This document shows positions 8,401 through 15,473 of a stretch of 64,000 nt of DNA, one piece after another. Every line of letters begins with the position of its first letter. Within the stretch, counting starts at the first letter, position 1. The stretch comes from Candidatus Blautia faecipullorum (GTDB lineage: Bacteria; Bacillota; Clostridia; Lachnospirales; Lachnospiraceae). The stretch is taken from positions 1 to 64,000 of the forward strand of contig DXEG01000051.1 of NCBI GenBank assembly GCA_019115125.1, given 5' to 3'. Made by a program: the position numbers and the translations under genes. Below the pieces are notes generated by a model that made no database searches, was not told where the DNA came from, and was given only the letters and a program-made list of their open reading frames with translations.

Positions 8401-9627
8401 GAGGCGGACATGAGCGGGAGGCTGCAGGAAAATCAAGTTGAGGCGGCGTCGGCCAGGCGGCGCAGGCAGTGGCTTGAGACGGTGTTTTCCGGCGAGTACG
8501 CGCTGGATTATGTCAGGAAAGATTTCGTGCTTACAGAAGATGCCGAAGATCAGGCGGCAAAAATATGCGGTATGTTTGCCGGACGCTTCGGGAACAGGAA
8601 ACAAAGCGATCTTCTGGGAAGCCTTCAGGAGGAGTTTCACAAAAACAGAGGCTATCTGCTGGAATACCAGATTACATTAAAGACGCTTTTCGCGGAGCTT
8701 GACGAAGAAACCTCCTTCGACGAAATCAGCGTGAAAAGGATTGATATTTCCGCGAAATACCGTGGAACTGCCGTGAAATTTAAGGAGCTGCTGTCAGTCA
8801 TGCGGGAGGACGCCGAAATGCAGAAGCGGCTGCTCAGTGAAAAGGACAGGGAGCTGTTTGAGGATATTCTCGCAAATACCATCAGCAAGAAGATCAGAAG
8901 CAGGATCCAGTCCAGCAAACGATGGGTGGAAAAGATGAACGCGCTGATGGAATCCATGCAGACATCCAGCGGACTGACGCTTTCCTTGAGGTGGAAGAGC
9001 CGCAGGGCGGAGAAGGAGGAGCAGTTAGACACAAGAGCCCTTGTAGACCTGCTCCAGAAGGACGCGGAGATTATGCGCGTGGAAGAAGCGGAGCAGTTAT
9101 CCCGGCATTTTCGTTCCAAGATAGAGGAAGCGAGAAAGGGCGCTTCTGACGCGGGAAACACACAGTCCTTCCATGCCGTTATGCGGGAAGTGCTGGACTA
9201 CCGCCAGTGGTTCGAGTTCCAGTTGGAGTGCCGGAAAACGGGGGAAAAGAAGAAAGAGCTTACAGACCGTGTATTCTTCACATTCAGCGGCGGCGAAAAG
9301 GCGATGGCCATGTATGTGCCTCTCTTTTCGGCTGTGGTGGCAAAATACGAAGGCGCACGTCCGGACGCTCCCCGGCTGATTTCTCTTGACGAAGCCTTTG
9401 CGGGCGTGGATGAAATGAATATCCGGGACATGTTCCGTCTGATGACGGAGTTTGGATTCAACTACATGATCAACTCCCAGATTTTGTGGGGGGATTATGA
9501 TACCGTTCCCGGGCTGGCCATTTACCAGTTGGTGCGCCCGGAAAACGTGAAATATGTAACTGTCATCCGTTATATCTGGAATGGAAAGGTCAGAAAGATG
9601 CTGGGCGGCAGTACAGATGCCGGTTAA
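5428..9627 (+). CDS. jetC: Wadjet SMC-like ATPase JetC (TIGR02680 family)
   Basis: The 1399-aa SMC/MukB-like motor of the Wadjet complex. Walker A is GANGSGKS at residues 34-41, the ABC signature SGGEK at 1287-1291, and Walker B LISLDEAF with Asp1321/Glu1322 near the C-terminus. Between them lie long charged heptad-rich coiled coils (about 230-560 and 760-1180) around a hinge-like globular region near 570-760. That region contains a Gly/Ser/Glu/Arg low-complexity insert at about 696-735, which looks like an added disordered loop. The ATG at 5428 has GGAGG before it and overlaps jetB. All nucleotide-binding motifs are intact, so the ATPase should be active in DNA loop extrusion. Confidence 0.92.
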   Translation: MNSKWKISRVGLVDFWYYDEEEFEFLDGRMLLRGANGSGKSVTMQSFIPLLLDGNMRPERLDPFGSRARKIENYLLEEGDGREERTGYLYMELKREASEEFLTLGMGIRARRNKKLDSWYFCVTDGRRVGKDIFLYKDVQSRIACTMRELKNRIGEGGKVMETQNEYARCVNRLLFGFETQEEYKELLELLIQLRTPKLSKDFKPTVINDILSSSLQTLSEDDLRPMSEAIENMDSLKTNLDTLNESIRAAEQIEKVYDQYNEIVLYDKALLFSGAVKKCAELGEKAKTYEKEIARCRREAEQEQERYGELCTEEKVLEKEKESLSDSDAARLKEEELRLRRSLEETENVIAGKKRQEQEKNEKRLDAEERRKQQAENNEQTWSAIEDLFEEMEGEIDGLAFDDFEFMRAELREKREEAYAFDSHTHLLRDYTEKVEHGREILEEEKNCEEKYSRFLRELDEYQNEKNQAERELLQYDNLLHETKQELIEAVYQWAHGNKELPTESDVLNEISRKIEAYRADSDYWEIRDMGKAAFDKRDAEIAGRQRETQWELEQKREAAAAVKAELEEWKTKKEPEPERSEAVQRNRCFLDEKEIPYLPFYKAVDFASDLYGEKRARLEEALLNMGILDALIVPAQYRQRVLEMDPGMCDRYIFTDAARVKKNLTSLFDIENAENDIILYQNVSAALASVGILEEWEEGAGQRTESGAGENGAGRRSGESGAGGDEDGRAIGNGGAWICENGNYRIGVLEGTVAKNYMPCFIGTSAREQYRMEKIWELEEQCRAMDDEIRRLEEEAAALEERRILLKKEWDSFPDGQDLKLAAKEFEKCEDRLSAVNEKIRRQKELTEEVRRALDQIRQRAQEISRKVYLTPRLDVFTEALKSLHNYRDRLAELQVTHGNYRNGVSYVRTQETYLDDIDRDLDDIRYDLGRAVNSRRETEGTLASVLSQLELTDYEKIKERLEYCINRLAQIPMEKEASVRRQANLQNTEADMSGRLQENQVEAASARRRRQWLETVFSGEYALDYVRKDFVLTEDAEDQAAKICGMFAGRFGNRKQSDLLGSLQEEFHKNRGYLLEYQITLKTLFAELDEETSFDEISVKRIDISAKYRGTAVKFKELLSVMREDAEMQKRLLSEKDRELFEDILANTISKKIRSRIQSSKRWVEKMNALMESMQTSSGLTLSLRWKSRRAEKEEQLDTRALVDLLQKDAEIMRVEEAEQLSRHFRSKIEEARKGASDAGNTQSFHAVMREVLDYRQWFEFQLECRKTGEKKKELTDRVFFTFSGGEKAMAMYVPLFSAVVAKYEGARPDAPRLISLDEAFAGVDEMNIRDMFRLMTEFGFNYMINSQILWGDYDTVPGLAIYQLVRPENVKYVTVIRYIWNGKVRKMLGGSTDAG

Positions 9628-9770
9628 AAGCGAAGACGGTATACACAGGGTGCCCCGGCAGGGAAAACGCAGCCGGATATGAAGAAAGAAGCTTATATAA
9701 GAACGTGATACAGGGGTGAGCGGACTATTTTTGCGCAGCAAAATTTACAATGAGCCCGCGAATGTTACTA

Positions 9771-9789
9771 TTTACAGGGCAACTGTAAA
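9771..9789. repeat. Short inverted repeat in the jetC-jetD gap
   Basis: TTTACAG (9771-9777) and CTGTAAA (9783-9789) flank a 5-nt loop, in the only sizeable gap (216 bp) of the jet operon. It could form a small mRNA hairpin or a protein site just upstream of jetD. No T-tract follows, so it is not a terminator. Confidence 0.4.
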
Positions 9790-9843
9790 CAATAACTAAG
9801 GAAGTTGATATGGAGGGAAAGGAACAGAATCAGGATACACAGG

Positions 9844-11199
9844 ATGGAAAAGCAGGAGATATTAAAGGAATGTGTCGCGTACTTCAAATCCCGGACTGTG
9901 TACAGGCGGCTTTTTAAGAAGTTACGGGATAAATATGCAGGGCTTGGATATTTCGGAGGCACGGTGGTGCTCACCGCTCTGACGCGGGAAGAAAAGGAAC
10001 AGCTCGGGGGATTTCTTCAAAAAGACTATACAGAAAACAAAAGCGTATCCGTTTCGGCCGGCCTGATGGAGAAGGCTCTGAAAGCAAGCCGCTTTTCTGA
10101 GGTAAGCTGGGATGAGATACTTACGGCTTATTTTGGCGAGTCTCTGGTGACGAAAAAAGAAGAGAAACTCCGGAAGGATCTGGAGAAAGAAGGATTTTTT
10201 TCGCGGTTTTTCTCTTCCTGTTCTTCCGACCACGGGAAAAACTGGCTGGAAAGTGTTTTAAAGGAACGGGGAGACGGCTATTATCTTCTTATGCAGCAAT
10301 ACAGGGAGAATCCGCGGGAGCTCTGGAAAATACTGGAGCGCGTTTTGGCGGCAGTTGAGCGCCTGACGGATTTAAAACAAAAGGGCCGTAAGGAGCTGCT
10401 GGCAGTGTTCGCGGCAGACGTGACAGGAGATCCTCATTACTTTGACGAGGGTACAGTCGGGGAAAAGCTTTTGTCCGCTTATGTCAAAAGCAGCTTAAAT
10501 ATGGAAAGCAGCGAAGGATTGTCAGCGGTTGAGTATAAAAAGAAAATGCTTTATGAGTCCGGGATTATCAAGGATGAGCTTTCAAATGACGTACTGGTAT
10601 ACGGAATTCAGGCAGAAAGAAGAGACGGAACCGTCCATCCGGGGATTGAAGGCTTCTTCCAGTGCCGGGAACCCGTAAAACTGACCGTGGAAACTCTGGG
10701 GAAAATCGAAAAAATACAGCCGGGAAAGGCTTCTCTGGATACTGAGAAATCCAGAGTATATGTGGTGGAAAACCCGGCGGTATTTTCTGTGCTTATCCGA
10801 AAGTATCCCGACAGAACCTTTGTCTGTGGAAACGGGCAGATCAGGCTGGCCGTTCTGGTGCTTCTCGATAAGCTGACAGAGAACAGCAGCCTGTATTATG
10901 CGGGGGACTTTGACCCGGAAGGTCTGCTGATCGCCCAGAAACTGAAAAACAGGTATAAAGAGCGGATGGAATTCTGGCATTATGACAAAGCTCTTTATGA
11001 AAAGAATCTGTCAGAGGTGTATCTGAGCGACAGGAGGATCAAAAAACTTGAAAAAGTGCAGGATCCGGGGCTTCAAGAGATTCGGGATGAGATGAGAAGA
11101 GTAAGGAGAGCGGCCTATCAGGAAAAAATGCTGGGAGACTGGTTTACTGACCAGCATGCATCAAGCGAAAACAGTAAAACAATATCTATACCTTTATGA
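9844..11199 (+). CDS. jetD: Wadjet nuclease subunit JetD (TIGR02679/DUF2399, Toprim-like)
   Basis: A 451-aa protein of the DUF2399 family, the Toprim-type nuclease that cleaves plasmid DNA in Wadjet. The Toprim acidic motif is visible as YYAGDFDPEG (Asp355, Asp357, Glu359); the N-terminal half (KLRDKYAGLGYFGGTV) matches the family opening that mediates DNA binding. The start is ATG 9844, with a modest AGGA at 9832-9835; TTG 9805 is also in frame but sits directly against AAGGAAG. A different-frame ATG at 9810 has a better-placed ribosome site (see findings). Unlike the upstream genes it is separated from jetC by 216 bp, which may keep nuclease levels lower. Confidence 0.88.
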   Translation: MEKQEILKECVAYFKSRTVYRRLFKKLRDKYAGLGYFGGTVVLTALTREEKEQLGGFLQKDYTENKSVSVSAGLMEKALKASRFSEVSWDEILTAYFGESLVTKKEEKLRKDLEKEGFFSRFFSSCSSDHGKNWLESVLKERGDGYYLLMQQYRENPRELWKILERVLAAVERLTDLKQKGRKELLAVFAADVTGDPHYFDEGTVGEKLLSAYVKSSLNMESSEGLSAVEYKKKMLYESGIIKDELSNDVLVYGIQAERRDGTVHPGIEGFFQCREPVKLTVETLGKIEKIQPGKASLDTEKSRVYVVENPAVFSVLIRKYPDRTFVCGNGQIRLAVLVLLDKLTENSSLYYAGDFDPEGLLIAQKLKNRYKERMEFWHYDKALYEKNLSEVYLSDRRIKKLEKVQDPGLQEIRDEMRRVRRAAYQEKMLGDWFTDQHASSENSKTISIPL

Positions 11200-11300
11200 T
11201 GGTTTTTTGTTGAAAATACGTGCTTTTTCTAAAAGATATATTACCAGGAGAGATAATCTGATAGGTTTTAGGAATATTTTTCCGAGAAATGCACAAAATA

Positions 11301-11357
11301 TTCCCAACTTTATTCCCAATGTATTATAGAATCAATGTTGGGAATAAAAGTTGGGAA
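11301..11357 (+). promoter_or_regulatory. Large operator palindrome with four TTCCCAA half-sites
   Basis: Two TTCCCAA copies (left arm 11301-11319) face two TTGGGAA copies (right arm 11338-11357), the arms matching throughout apart from one extra A in the right one. The 18-bp centre contains a TATTAT -10-like element, so the palindrome straddles the likely promoter of the gene starting at 11373. This is the arrangement of an autoregulatory operator. Confidence 0.6.
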
Positions 11358-11372
11358 AAAGGATGGAGAATT

Positions 11373-11642
11373 ATGAATATCGAAAAATTAGTCTTGGATT
11401 TATGTGCATATGATGACGAACAGGAATGGTTTGAATTTAAAGAAAACTGGTTTCAGCCAGAAGTGCTTGGCGAATATGTTTCGGCACTGTCAAATGCAGC
11501 TGCATTCCATCATAAGGCTCAAGCTTATTTTGTGTGGGGCGTAAATGATGAAACTCATGAGGTCGTAGGTACAACATTCAATCAATATGGAGACTACAAT
11601 AAAGAACCCTATCAGATTACATATACAGCAAGGAGGACATGA
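11373..11642 (+). pseudogene. Truncated AlbA_2/Schlafen-type (AAA_4) protein
   Basis: The 89-aa product resembles only the first part of AlbA_2-domain putative transcriptional regulators/helicase-related proteins: EWFEFKENW, then YVSALSNAAAF, then AYFVWGVNDETHEVVGTTF. Full-length relatives are usually 380-550 aa with an ATP-binding-like core and a C-terminal winged helix. Here the frame diverges after KEPYQ and stops within nine residues, at a junction that supplies the AAGGAGG ribosome site for the next gene. A deletion therefore appears to have joined the 5' part of this gene to the start of its neighbour. The ATG at 11373 follows GGATGGAG and the large operator. It is probably non-functional, although the operator is preserved. 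Confidence 0.6.
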
Positions 11643-11644
11643 AA

Positions 11645-12466
11645 ATGAAAGGTACGCAGGAAACTTATCCTTTTCCGGGCGCAGATAAACGGGAGACTGA
11701 GAACAGGACAGTATTCCAAAAAACGGAAATCACGGAACCTGCTTTATTCAGCCCGTCCGATACGACAAAACCAATAGAAAACTTTCCTGAAATATGTGTT
11801 TCTACATTTTCTCAAAATATTATTGAAAAGTTTTCCACGTTGAAAAATGTGGAGAAAATATCGGAGCTGTACACGGCCAATGGAGTGATCCCTGTTTATA
11901 AAATCTGTTATAGAAACACAAATATTGCGTTCTATTTGTCGAGAGTGGGAGCTCCGGCTTGTGTGGCGGGCTTTGAAGAAATTGTAGCTATGGGAGCAAA
12001 GAAATTTGTATTATTTGGTTCCTGCGGCGTGTTGGATGATGATAAAGTTAAGGATCGTATTATTATTCCTGTTTCGGCTGTCCGCGATGAGGGAACAAGC
12101 TATCATTATATAGCGCCATCATCTGAAATCGAGGCCGAACCTCATTCGATCCGCACGCTGGAGAAGGTGCTGACGAGCTGCGGATATTCTTATGTAAAAG
12201 GAAAAACATGGACCTCCGACGCTATTTACAGGGAAACTGTACCAGTTATTCAAGAGCGCAGACAGGGAGGCTGTATTTCTGCTGAAATGGAATGTGCGTC
12301 TATGATAGCTGTTTCAAGATATAGAAATATACCGTTTGTTCAGTTCCTGTATGGAGCCGATAATTTGAGTTCCGATACATGGGAAATCCGCGATCTGGCT
12401 CTGCACGGGCTTACAAGCGGGGAAAAATATATGGTTCTTGCTTTTGAGTGTGGATTAGCGTTATGA
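11645..12466 (+). CDS. Nucleoside phosphorylase (uridine/purine phosphorylase family)
   Basis: A 273-aa member of the PNP/UDP phosphorylase family, which cleaves nucleosides with phosphate to a base and ribose 1-phosphate. Seen are the phosphate-site Gly motif FGSCGVLDDD, the TSDAIYRET loop, and the family signature SAEMECASMIAV, whose Glu-Met-Glu contacts the ribose. An extra N-terminal stretch of about 60 residues precedes the fold. Two ATGs exist (11639, 11645); 11645 is chosen because it is eight bases from AGGAGG (11631-11636). The exact base preference cannot be told. It lies downstream of the truncated AlbA_2 gene and may now be expressed from that gene's operator/promoter. Confidence 0.8.
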   Translation: MKGTQETYPFPGADKRETENRTVFQKTEITEPALFSPSDTTKPIENFPEICVSTFSQNIIEKFSTLKNVEKISELYTANGVIPVYKICYRNTNIAFYLSRVGAPACVAGFEEIVAMGAKKFVLFGSCGVLDDDKVKDRIIIPVSAVRDEGTSYHYIAPSSEIEAEPHSIRTLEKVLTSCGYSYVKGKTWTSDAIYRETVPVIQERRQGGCISAEMECASMIAVSRYRNIPFVQFLYGADNLSSDTWEIRDLALHGLTSGEKYMVLAFECGLAL

Positions 12467-12520
12467 GTTTTGCATACAATCGAGAACGCATAAGAAGAGG
12501 GCATAGTATCAATCACTGCC

Positions 12521-12571
12521 TTGACATTTCGCTGTGATTTGTGCTAAAGTAAACATACCGAATGAATGTAT
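12521..12571 (+). promoter_or_regulatory. tetR promoter with overlapping operator
   Basis: TTGACA (12521-12526), 18-bp spacer, TAAAGT (12545-12550), directly followed by an imperfect palindrome at 12551-12571 containing ACCGAATG. The palindrome matches, in reverse orientation, 18 of 21 positions of the site at 13274-13294, so both are likely operators of the TetR protein encoded between them. The site covers the expected transcription start. Confidence 0.7.
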
Positions 12572-12584
12572 GGGGAGGTTTGGC

Positions 12585-13229
12585 ATGGCGAGAAATAAAT
12601 ATCCAGAGGTGACGGTAGAGAAGATACTGGATGTATCCCAGCGTTTATTCTTTGAAAAAGGATATGACAATACAACGATCCAGGATATTGTGGACGAGCT
12701 GGGAGGGCTTACCAAAGGCGCCATTTATCACCATTTCAAATCCAAGGAGGAGATTATGGACGCTCTGGGGGACCGGATGTTTGTGAACAACAATCCCTTT
12801 GAGAAAGTAAAAAAGCGCACGGACCTGAACGGCCTGCAAAAAATGCAATGGGCCATCCTGATGAACCAGAGTGATGAAGCCCAGGTAGAGCTGACGAAGC
12901 AGGCTATCCCGCTGTTGAAAAATCCTCGTATTCTGGCAGGAATGATTGATTCTAACCGGCGCGTTCTGGCGCCGCGCTGGCTGGAGCTTATTGAGGAGGG
13001 GAAAAAGGACGGCTCTATTCATACGGAATATGCCAGGGAATTGTCCGAGCTGATGGTGCTTCTGGATCTGTGGATGCTACCCTCTGTTTTCCCTGGAGGG
13101 ATGGAAGAGATCCACGCCCGGTTTATGTGCATGATGGAAATGCTGGAAAAAATGGGGCTGCCTCTGTACAATAAAGAGCTTGAGGAGAAGCTGATGTCTC
13201 TGCCTTATTTTTCCGAGGAGAAAAAATAG
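12585..13229 (+). CDS. TetR/AcrR-family transcriptional repressor
   Basis: A 214-aa regulator with the standard TetR N-terminal helix-turn-helix: ILDVSQRLFFEKGYDNTTIQ, then IVDELGGLTKGAIYHHFKSKEEI (about residues 13-55). The C-terminal ligand-binding half (60-214) is unassigned. The ATG at 12585 has GGGGAGG upstream. It is followed by a hairpin terminator and an ABC exporter operon. Its own promoter and the exporter's upstream region carry matching palindromes, so it likely represses itself and the exporter until a toxic or signalling ligand binds. Which ligand is unknown. Confidence 0.88.
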   Translation: MARNKYPEVTVEKILDVSQRLFFEKGYDNTTIQDIVDELGGLTKGAIYHHFKSKEEIMDALGDRMFVNNNPFEKVKKRTDLNGLQKMQWAILMNQSDEAQVELTKQAIPLLKNPRILAGMIDSNRRVLAPRWLELIEEGKKDGSIHTEYARELSELMVLLDLWMLPSVFPGGMEEIHARFMCMMEMLEKMGLPLYNKELEEKLMSLPYFSEEKK

Positions 13230-13233
13230 ATGT

Positions 13234-13262
13234 AAAATTGCCTTGAAATATCAGGCAATTTT
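13234..13262 (+). terminator. Hairpin terminator after tetR
   Basis: A perfect 10-bp stem, AAAATTGCCT (13234-13243) with AGGCAATTTT (13253-13262), and a 9-nt loop four bases after the tetR stop. The tail is short (TTTTATATT). A promoter-like TTGCCT-18-TATATT overlaps the same sequence (13238-13267) and could drive the ABC genes. Confidence 0.55.
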
Positions 13263-13273
13263 ATATTAACGAT

Positions 13274-13294
13274 ATACATACATTCGGTAGGTAT
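13274..13294. promoter_or_regulatory. Second TetR operator, upstream of the ABC exporter
   Basis: A 21-bp imperfect palindrome (ATACATACAT...GTAGGTAT), 20 bp before the exporter start codon. It matches 18 of 21 positions of the inverted site at the tetR promoter. Confidence 0.65.
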
Positions 13295-13313
13295 TAAAAG
13301 GAGGAATGACAAG

Positions 13314-14240
13314 ATGAAAAACGCGGTTTCGGTATCACGATTAAGTAAAAGCTTCCGGGGAAAGGAGGTGCTTAAGGATGTCAGCTTTACGGTTCCCCGG
13401 GGAACTACCTATGCGCTGCTGGGGGCCAACGGAGCCGGAAAAACAACTACAGTCCGTATTCTTGCCACACAACTGAAAGCGGATGGCGGGAGGGCGGAAA
13501 TAGCCGGATATGATATATCCGGACAGCCCCGTGAAGTTCGTGGAGCCATCAGCCTGACGGGACAGTTTTCGGCTGTGGACGAGGCTTTGACGGGTAAAGA
13601 AAACCTATTGATGATGGCAAAGCTCTGGCAGGTCTCTGATCCTGAGAAAAACGCGGAAAAGCTGCTGCGCGTTTTTGGATTAACCCAGGCGGAAGATCAG
13701 AGGGTTTCGGTCTGGTCCGGAGGTATGAAACGGAAGCTGGACATCGCCATGAGCCTGATCGGTAATCCGCAGGTTGTGTTTCTGGATGAACCTACCACCG
13801 GACTGGATCCACAGAGCCGCCGCAGTATGTGGGATATGATCAGGAGACTGAACCGGGAGGGAATCACGATTTTTCTGACTACACAGTATCTTGAGGAAGC
13901 GGAGCAATTAGCGGACAGGATCGCTATCCTGCACCATGGCAGGATTCTTGCCGAGGGAACCGCCGGCGAGCTGAAGGCCCGCCTTCCCAGAGGGACGCTG
14001 CGGCTTGTTTTTGAAAATACGGAGACTCTGAAAAAGGCGGAAGTCCTGCTGGAGGGTTTTCAGACGGCGGCGGAGGGAGAGCGTGGCCTGGCCGTTTATA
14101 CGGACGGCAAAGCGGATACGACTGCCCGGATCTTTTATCTGCTGTACAGGCAGGACATCCATGTGCAGGATTATTCGCAGACGACGCCGAATCTGGAGGA
14201 TGTATTTTTGGCAATGACCAGTGAAGGGAGGATTTTATGA
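13314..14240 (+). CDS. ABC exporter ATP-binding protein (DrrA-like)
   Basis: A 308-aa ATPase of the drug/antibiotic-exporter (DrrA/CcmA) subfamily. Walker A is GANGAGKTT (about 41-49), Q-loop SLTGQFSAVDEALTG, signature VWSGGMKRK, Walker B VVFLDEPTTGLDPQSRR and the switch His region ITIFLTTQYLEEAEQLADRI. The last ~90 residues form the C-terminal regulatory extension usual in DrrA proteins. ATG 13314 lies nine bases after AGGAGG (13299-13304). The stop overlaps the permease start (ATGA), so a two-gene transporter is translated together, placed behind a TetR operator. The substrate is probably a hydrophobic toxic compound, but this is inference. Confidence 0.9.
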   Translation: MKNAVSVSRLSKSFRGKEVLKDVSFTVPRGTTYALLGANGAGKTTTVRILATQLKADGGRAEIAGYDISGQPREVRGAISLTGQFSAVDEALTGKENLLMMAKLWQVSDPEKNAEKLLRVFGLTQAEDQRVSVWSGGMKRKLDIAMSLIGNPQVVFLDEPTTGLDPQSRRSMWDMIRRLNREGITIFLTTQYLEEAEQLADRIAILHHGRILAEGTAGELKARLPRGTLRLVFENTETLKKAEVLLEGFQTAAEGERGLAVYTDGKADTTARIFYLLYRQDIHVQDYSQTTPNLEDVFLAMTSEGRIL

Positions 14241-15010
14241 ACAGGAAAGCCAGGAGATTCAGTAATACTGTCACAATGACAAAGCGATGTCTTATGATAT
14301 CCGGACGAAATCCGGACACCTTTTTTTCCAGTATTATGCTTCCAGTGTTAATGATGCTGCTGTTTGTGGCGCTGTTCGGGAAGCTTGTTCATGTAGAAAA
14401 CATTTCATATGTAAACTATATTGTTCCGGGCGTTATTCTGCAGTGCATCGGACAATGCTCCTCCTCCACGGCGATCATGATGAACCGGGATATGGCAAAT
14501 GGAATGGCTGCCAGATTCTGCACTCTGCCGGTCGGGAGAGCGGTTATTTTAAACGGACATGTACTTGAAGGGCTTGTGCGATGCTTTGTTACTTCTGCGA
14601 TCGTGATTTTTACAGCCGCTCTGACGGGGTTCCGGCCGTCTGCGGGGCCTGCGGGCTGGGGGCTCGTCCTGCTCCTGCTTCTCGGCAGCATTCTGGCGAT
14701 GTCGTGTCTTGCCGTGGCTGTGGGGATTACGGCCAGCAGCGCCGAGGGAGCAAGCGCGCTGTTTTCTCTGGCGATTGTTCTTCCATACCTGAGTTCGGGA
14801 TTTGTGCCTGTGGATAGTCTTCCGGGTATTATGAAGGGCTTTGCCCAATACCAGCCCATGACGCCGGTGATAGACGCTATGAGGAATGCTCTTCTGGGAA
14901 GACCCTTCCACAGCGGAACATTTTCTGCCGCCATTTTCTGGTGCGCGCTGCTGGCGGTGATCTTTTATGCTCTGTCTGTATTTTCTTTATACAGGCGTAC
15001 ACAGAAGTGA
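14237..15010 (+). CDS. ABC-2 type permease (DrrB-like)
   Basis: A 257-aa membrane protein with six predicted transmembrane segments in the ABC-2 fold (first near 28-48, last near 230-250). It contains the conserved loop typical of DrrB permeases (LPVGRAVILNGHVLEG) and the SSGFVPVDSLPG motif before the fifth helix region. It partners the ATPase whose stop codon it overlaps by four bases. No terminator-like structure follows closely; the 460-bp gap after it holds an inverted repeat and the promoter of the polysaccharide operon. Confidence 0.87.
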   Translation: MNRKARRFSNTVTMTKRCLMISGRNPDTFFSSIMLPVLMMLLFVALFGKLVHVENISYVNYIVPGVILQCIGQCSSSTAIMMNRDMANGMAARFCTLPVGRAVILNGHVLEGLVRCFVTSAIVIFTAALTGFRPSAGPAGWGLVLLLLLGSILAMSCLAVAVGITASSAEGASALFSLAIVLPYLSSGFVPVDSLPGIMKGFAQYQPMTPVIDAMRNALLGRPFHSGTFSAAIFWCALLAVIFYALSVFSLYRRTQK

Positions 15011-15070
15011 CAAAGCGTATATTCGCGGTTTCAGACTTTGGTATCTGTACACGGATGCTGTTGAAAAATA

Positions 15071-15102
15071 GTAACAGTTCAGAGATATCTATGAACTGTA
15101 AC
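15071..15102. repeat. Inverted repeat, GTAACAGTTCA arms
   Basis: GTAACAGTTCA (15071-15081) and TGAACTGTAAC (15092-15102) form an 11-bp stem with one mismatch and a 10-nt loop. The same arm sequence bounds the 164-nt element at 33687-33850, so this may be a short or internally deleted relative. The rest of the gap from 15011 to 15473 holds no gene. Confidence 0.55.
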
Positions 15103-15284
15103 GAAAAATAAGAAGTCTCCGGGAAAGACCGGGGAAATCCCTTGAAACTGTCTGTTCCACTTATTATAATAAAAATAAGTTTATGAATACCGTAGGATCT
15201 CCGGCAATTCCGGATGACAAAGCGCGTCATATTCAAAAGTGTTTTCTTTGCAGGCGCCGGTTCCGGACGCAAAAGAGGAATTTC

Positions 15285-15313
15285 TTGCCACTGTACTGAA
15301 AGGATAGTATAAT
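15285..15313 (+). promoter_or_regulatory. Promoter of the polysaccharide operon
   Basis: TTGCCA (15285-15290), 17-bp spacer, TATAAT (15308-15313). The predicted leader is about 150 nt and G+C-rich, with a TCCCGCG/CGCGGGA pairing (15410-15416 with 15450-15456) ending just before the ACAGGAG ribosome site of the first gene, which could modulate its translation. Confidence 0.7.
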
Positions 15314-15473
15314 ATCGGTAGCTGTAAGAAGAAAAAGCGGCAATGATATACGCTTCGCGAGGACGCGCAGGGATGCGGAAAGGAATTTTGTCAGCAGAGT
15401 TGATCTGAATCCCGCGCCAAAACGCGCGCGCGAGTCTTGAATATTATTCCGCGGGACAGGAGTTGTTTTATAT

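Noticed and set aside
7582-8640. Long open frame on the minus strand opposite jetC (and similar ones opposite the flippase and GH13 genes, e.g. 19404-20591 and 35028-36341)
   Set aside because: They mirror the codon bias of confident plus-strand genes, have no ribosome sites or recognisable domains, and give compositionally odd proteins.
15316-15322. CGGTAGC resembling the core of the ops/RfaH-type element in the polysaccharide leader
   Set aside because: It begins only three bases after the -10, so the transcript would not contain all of it.
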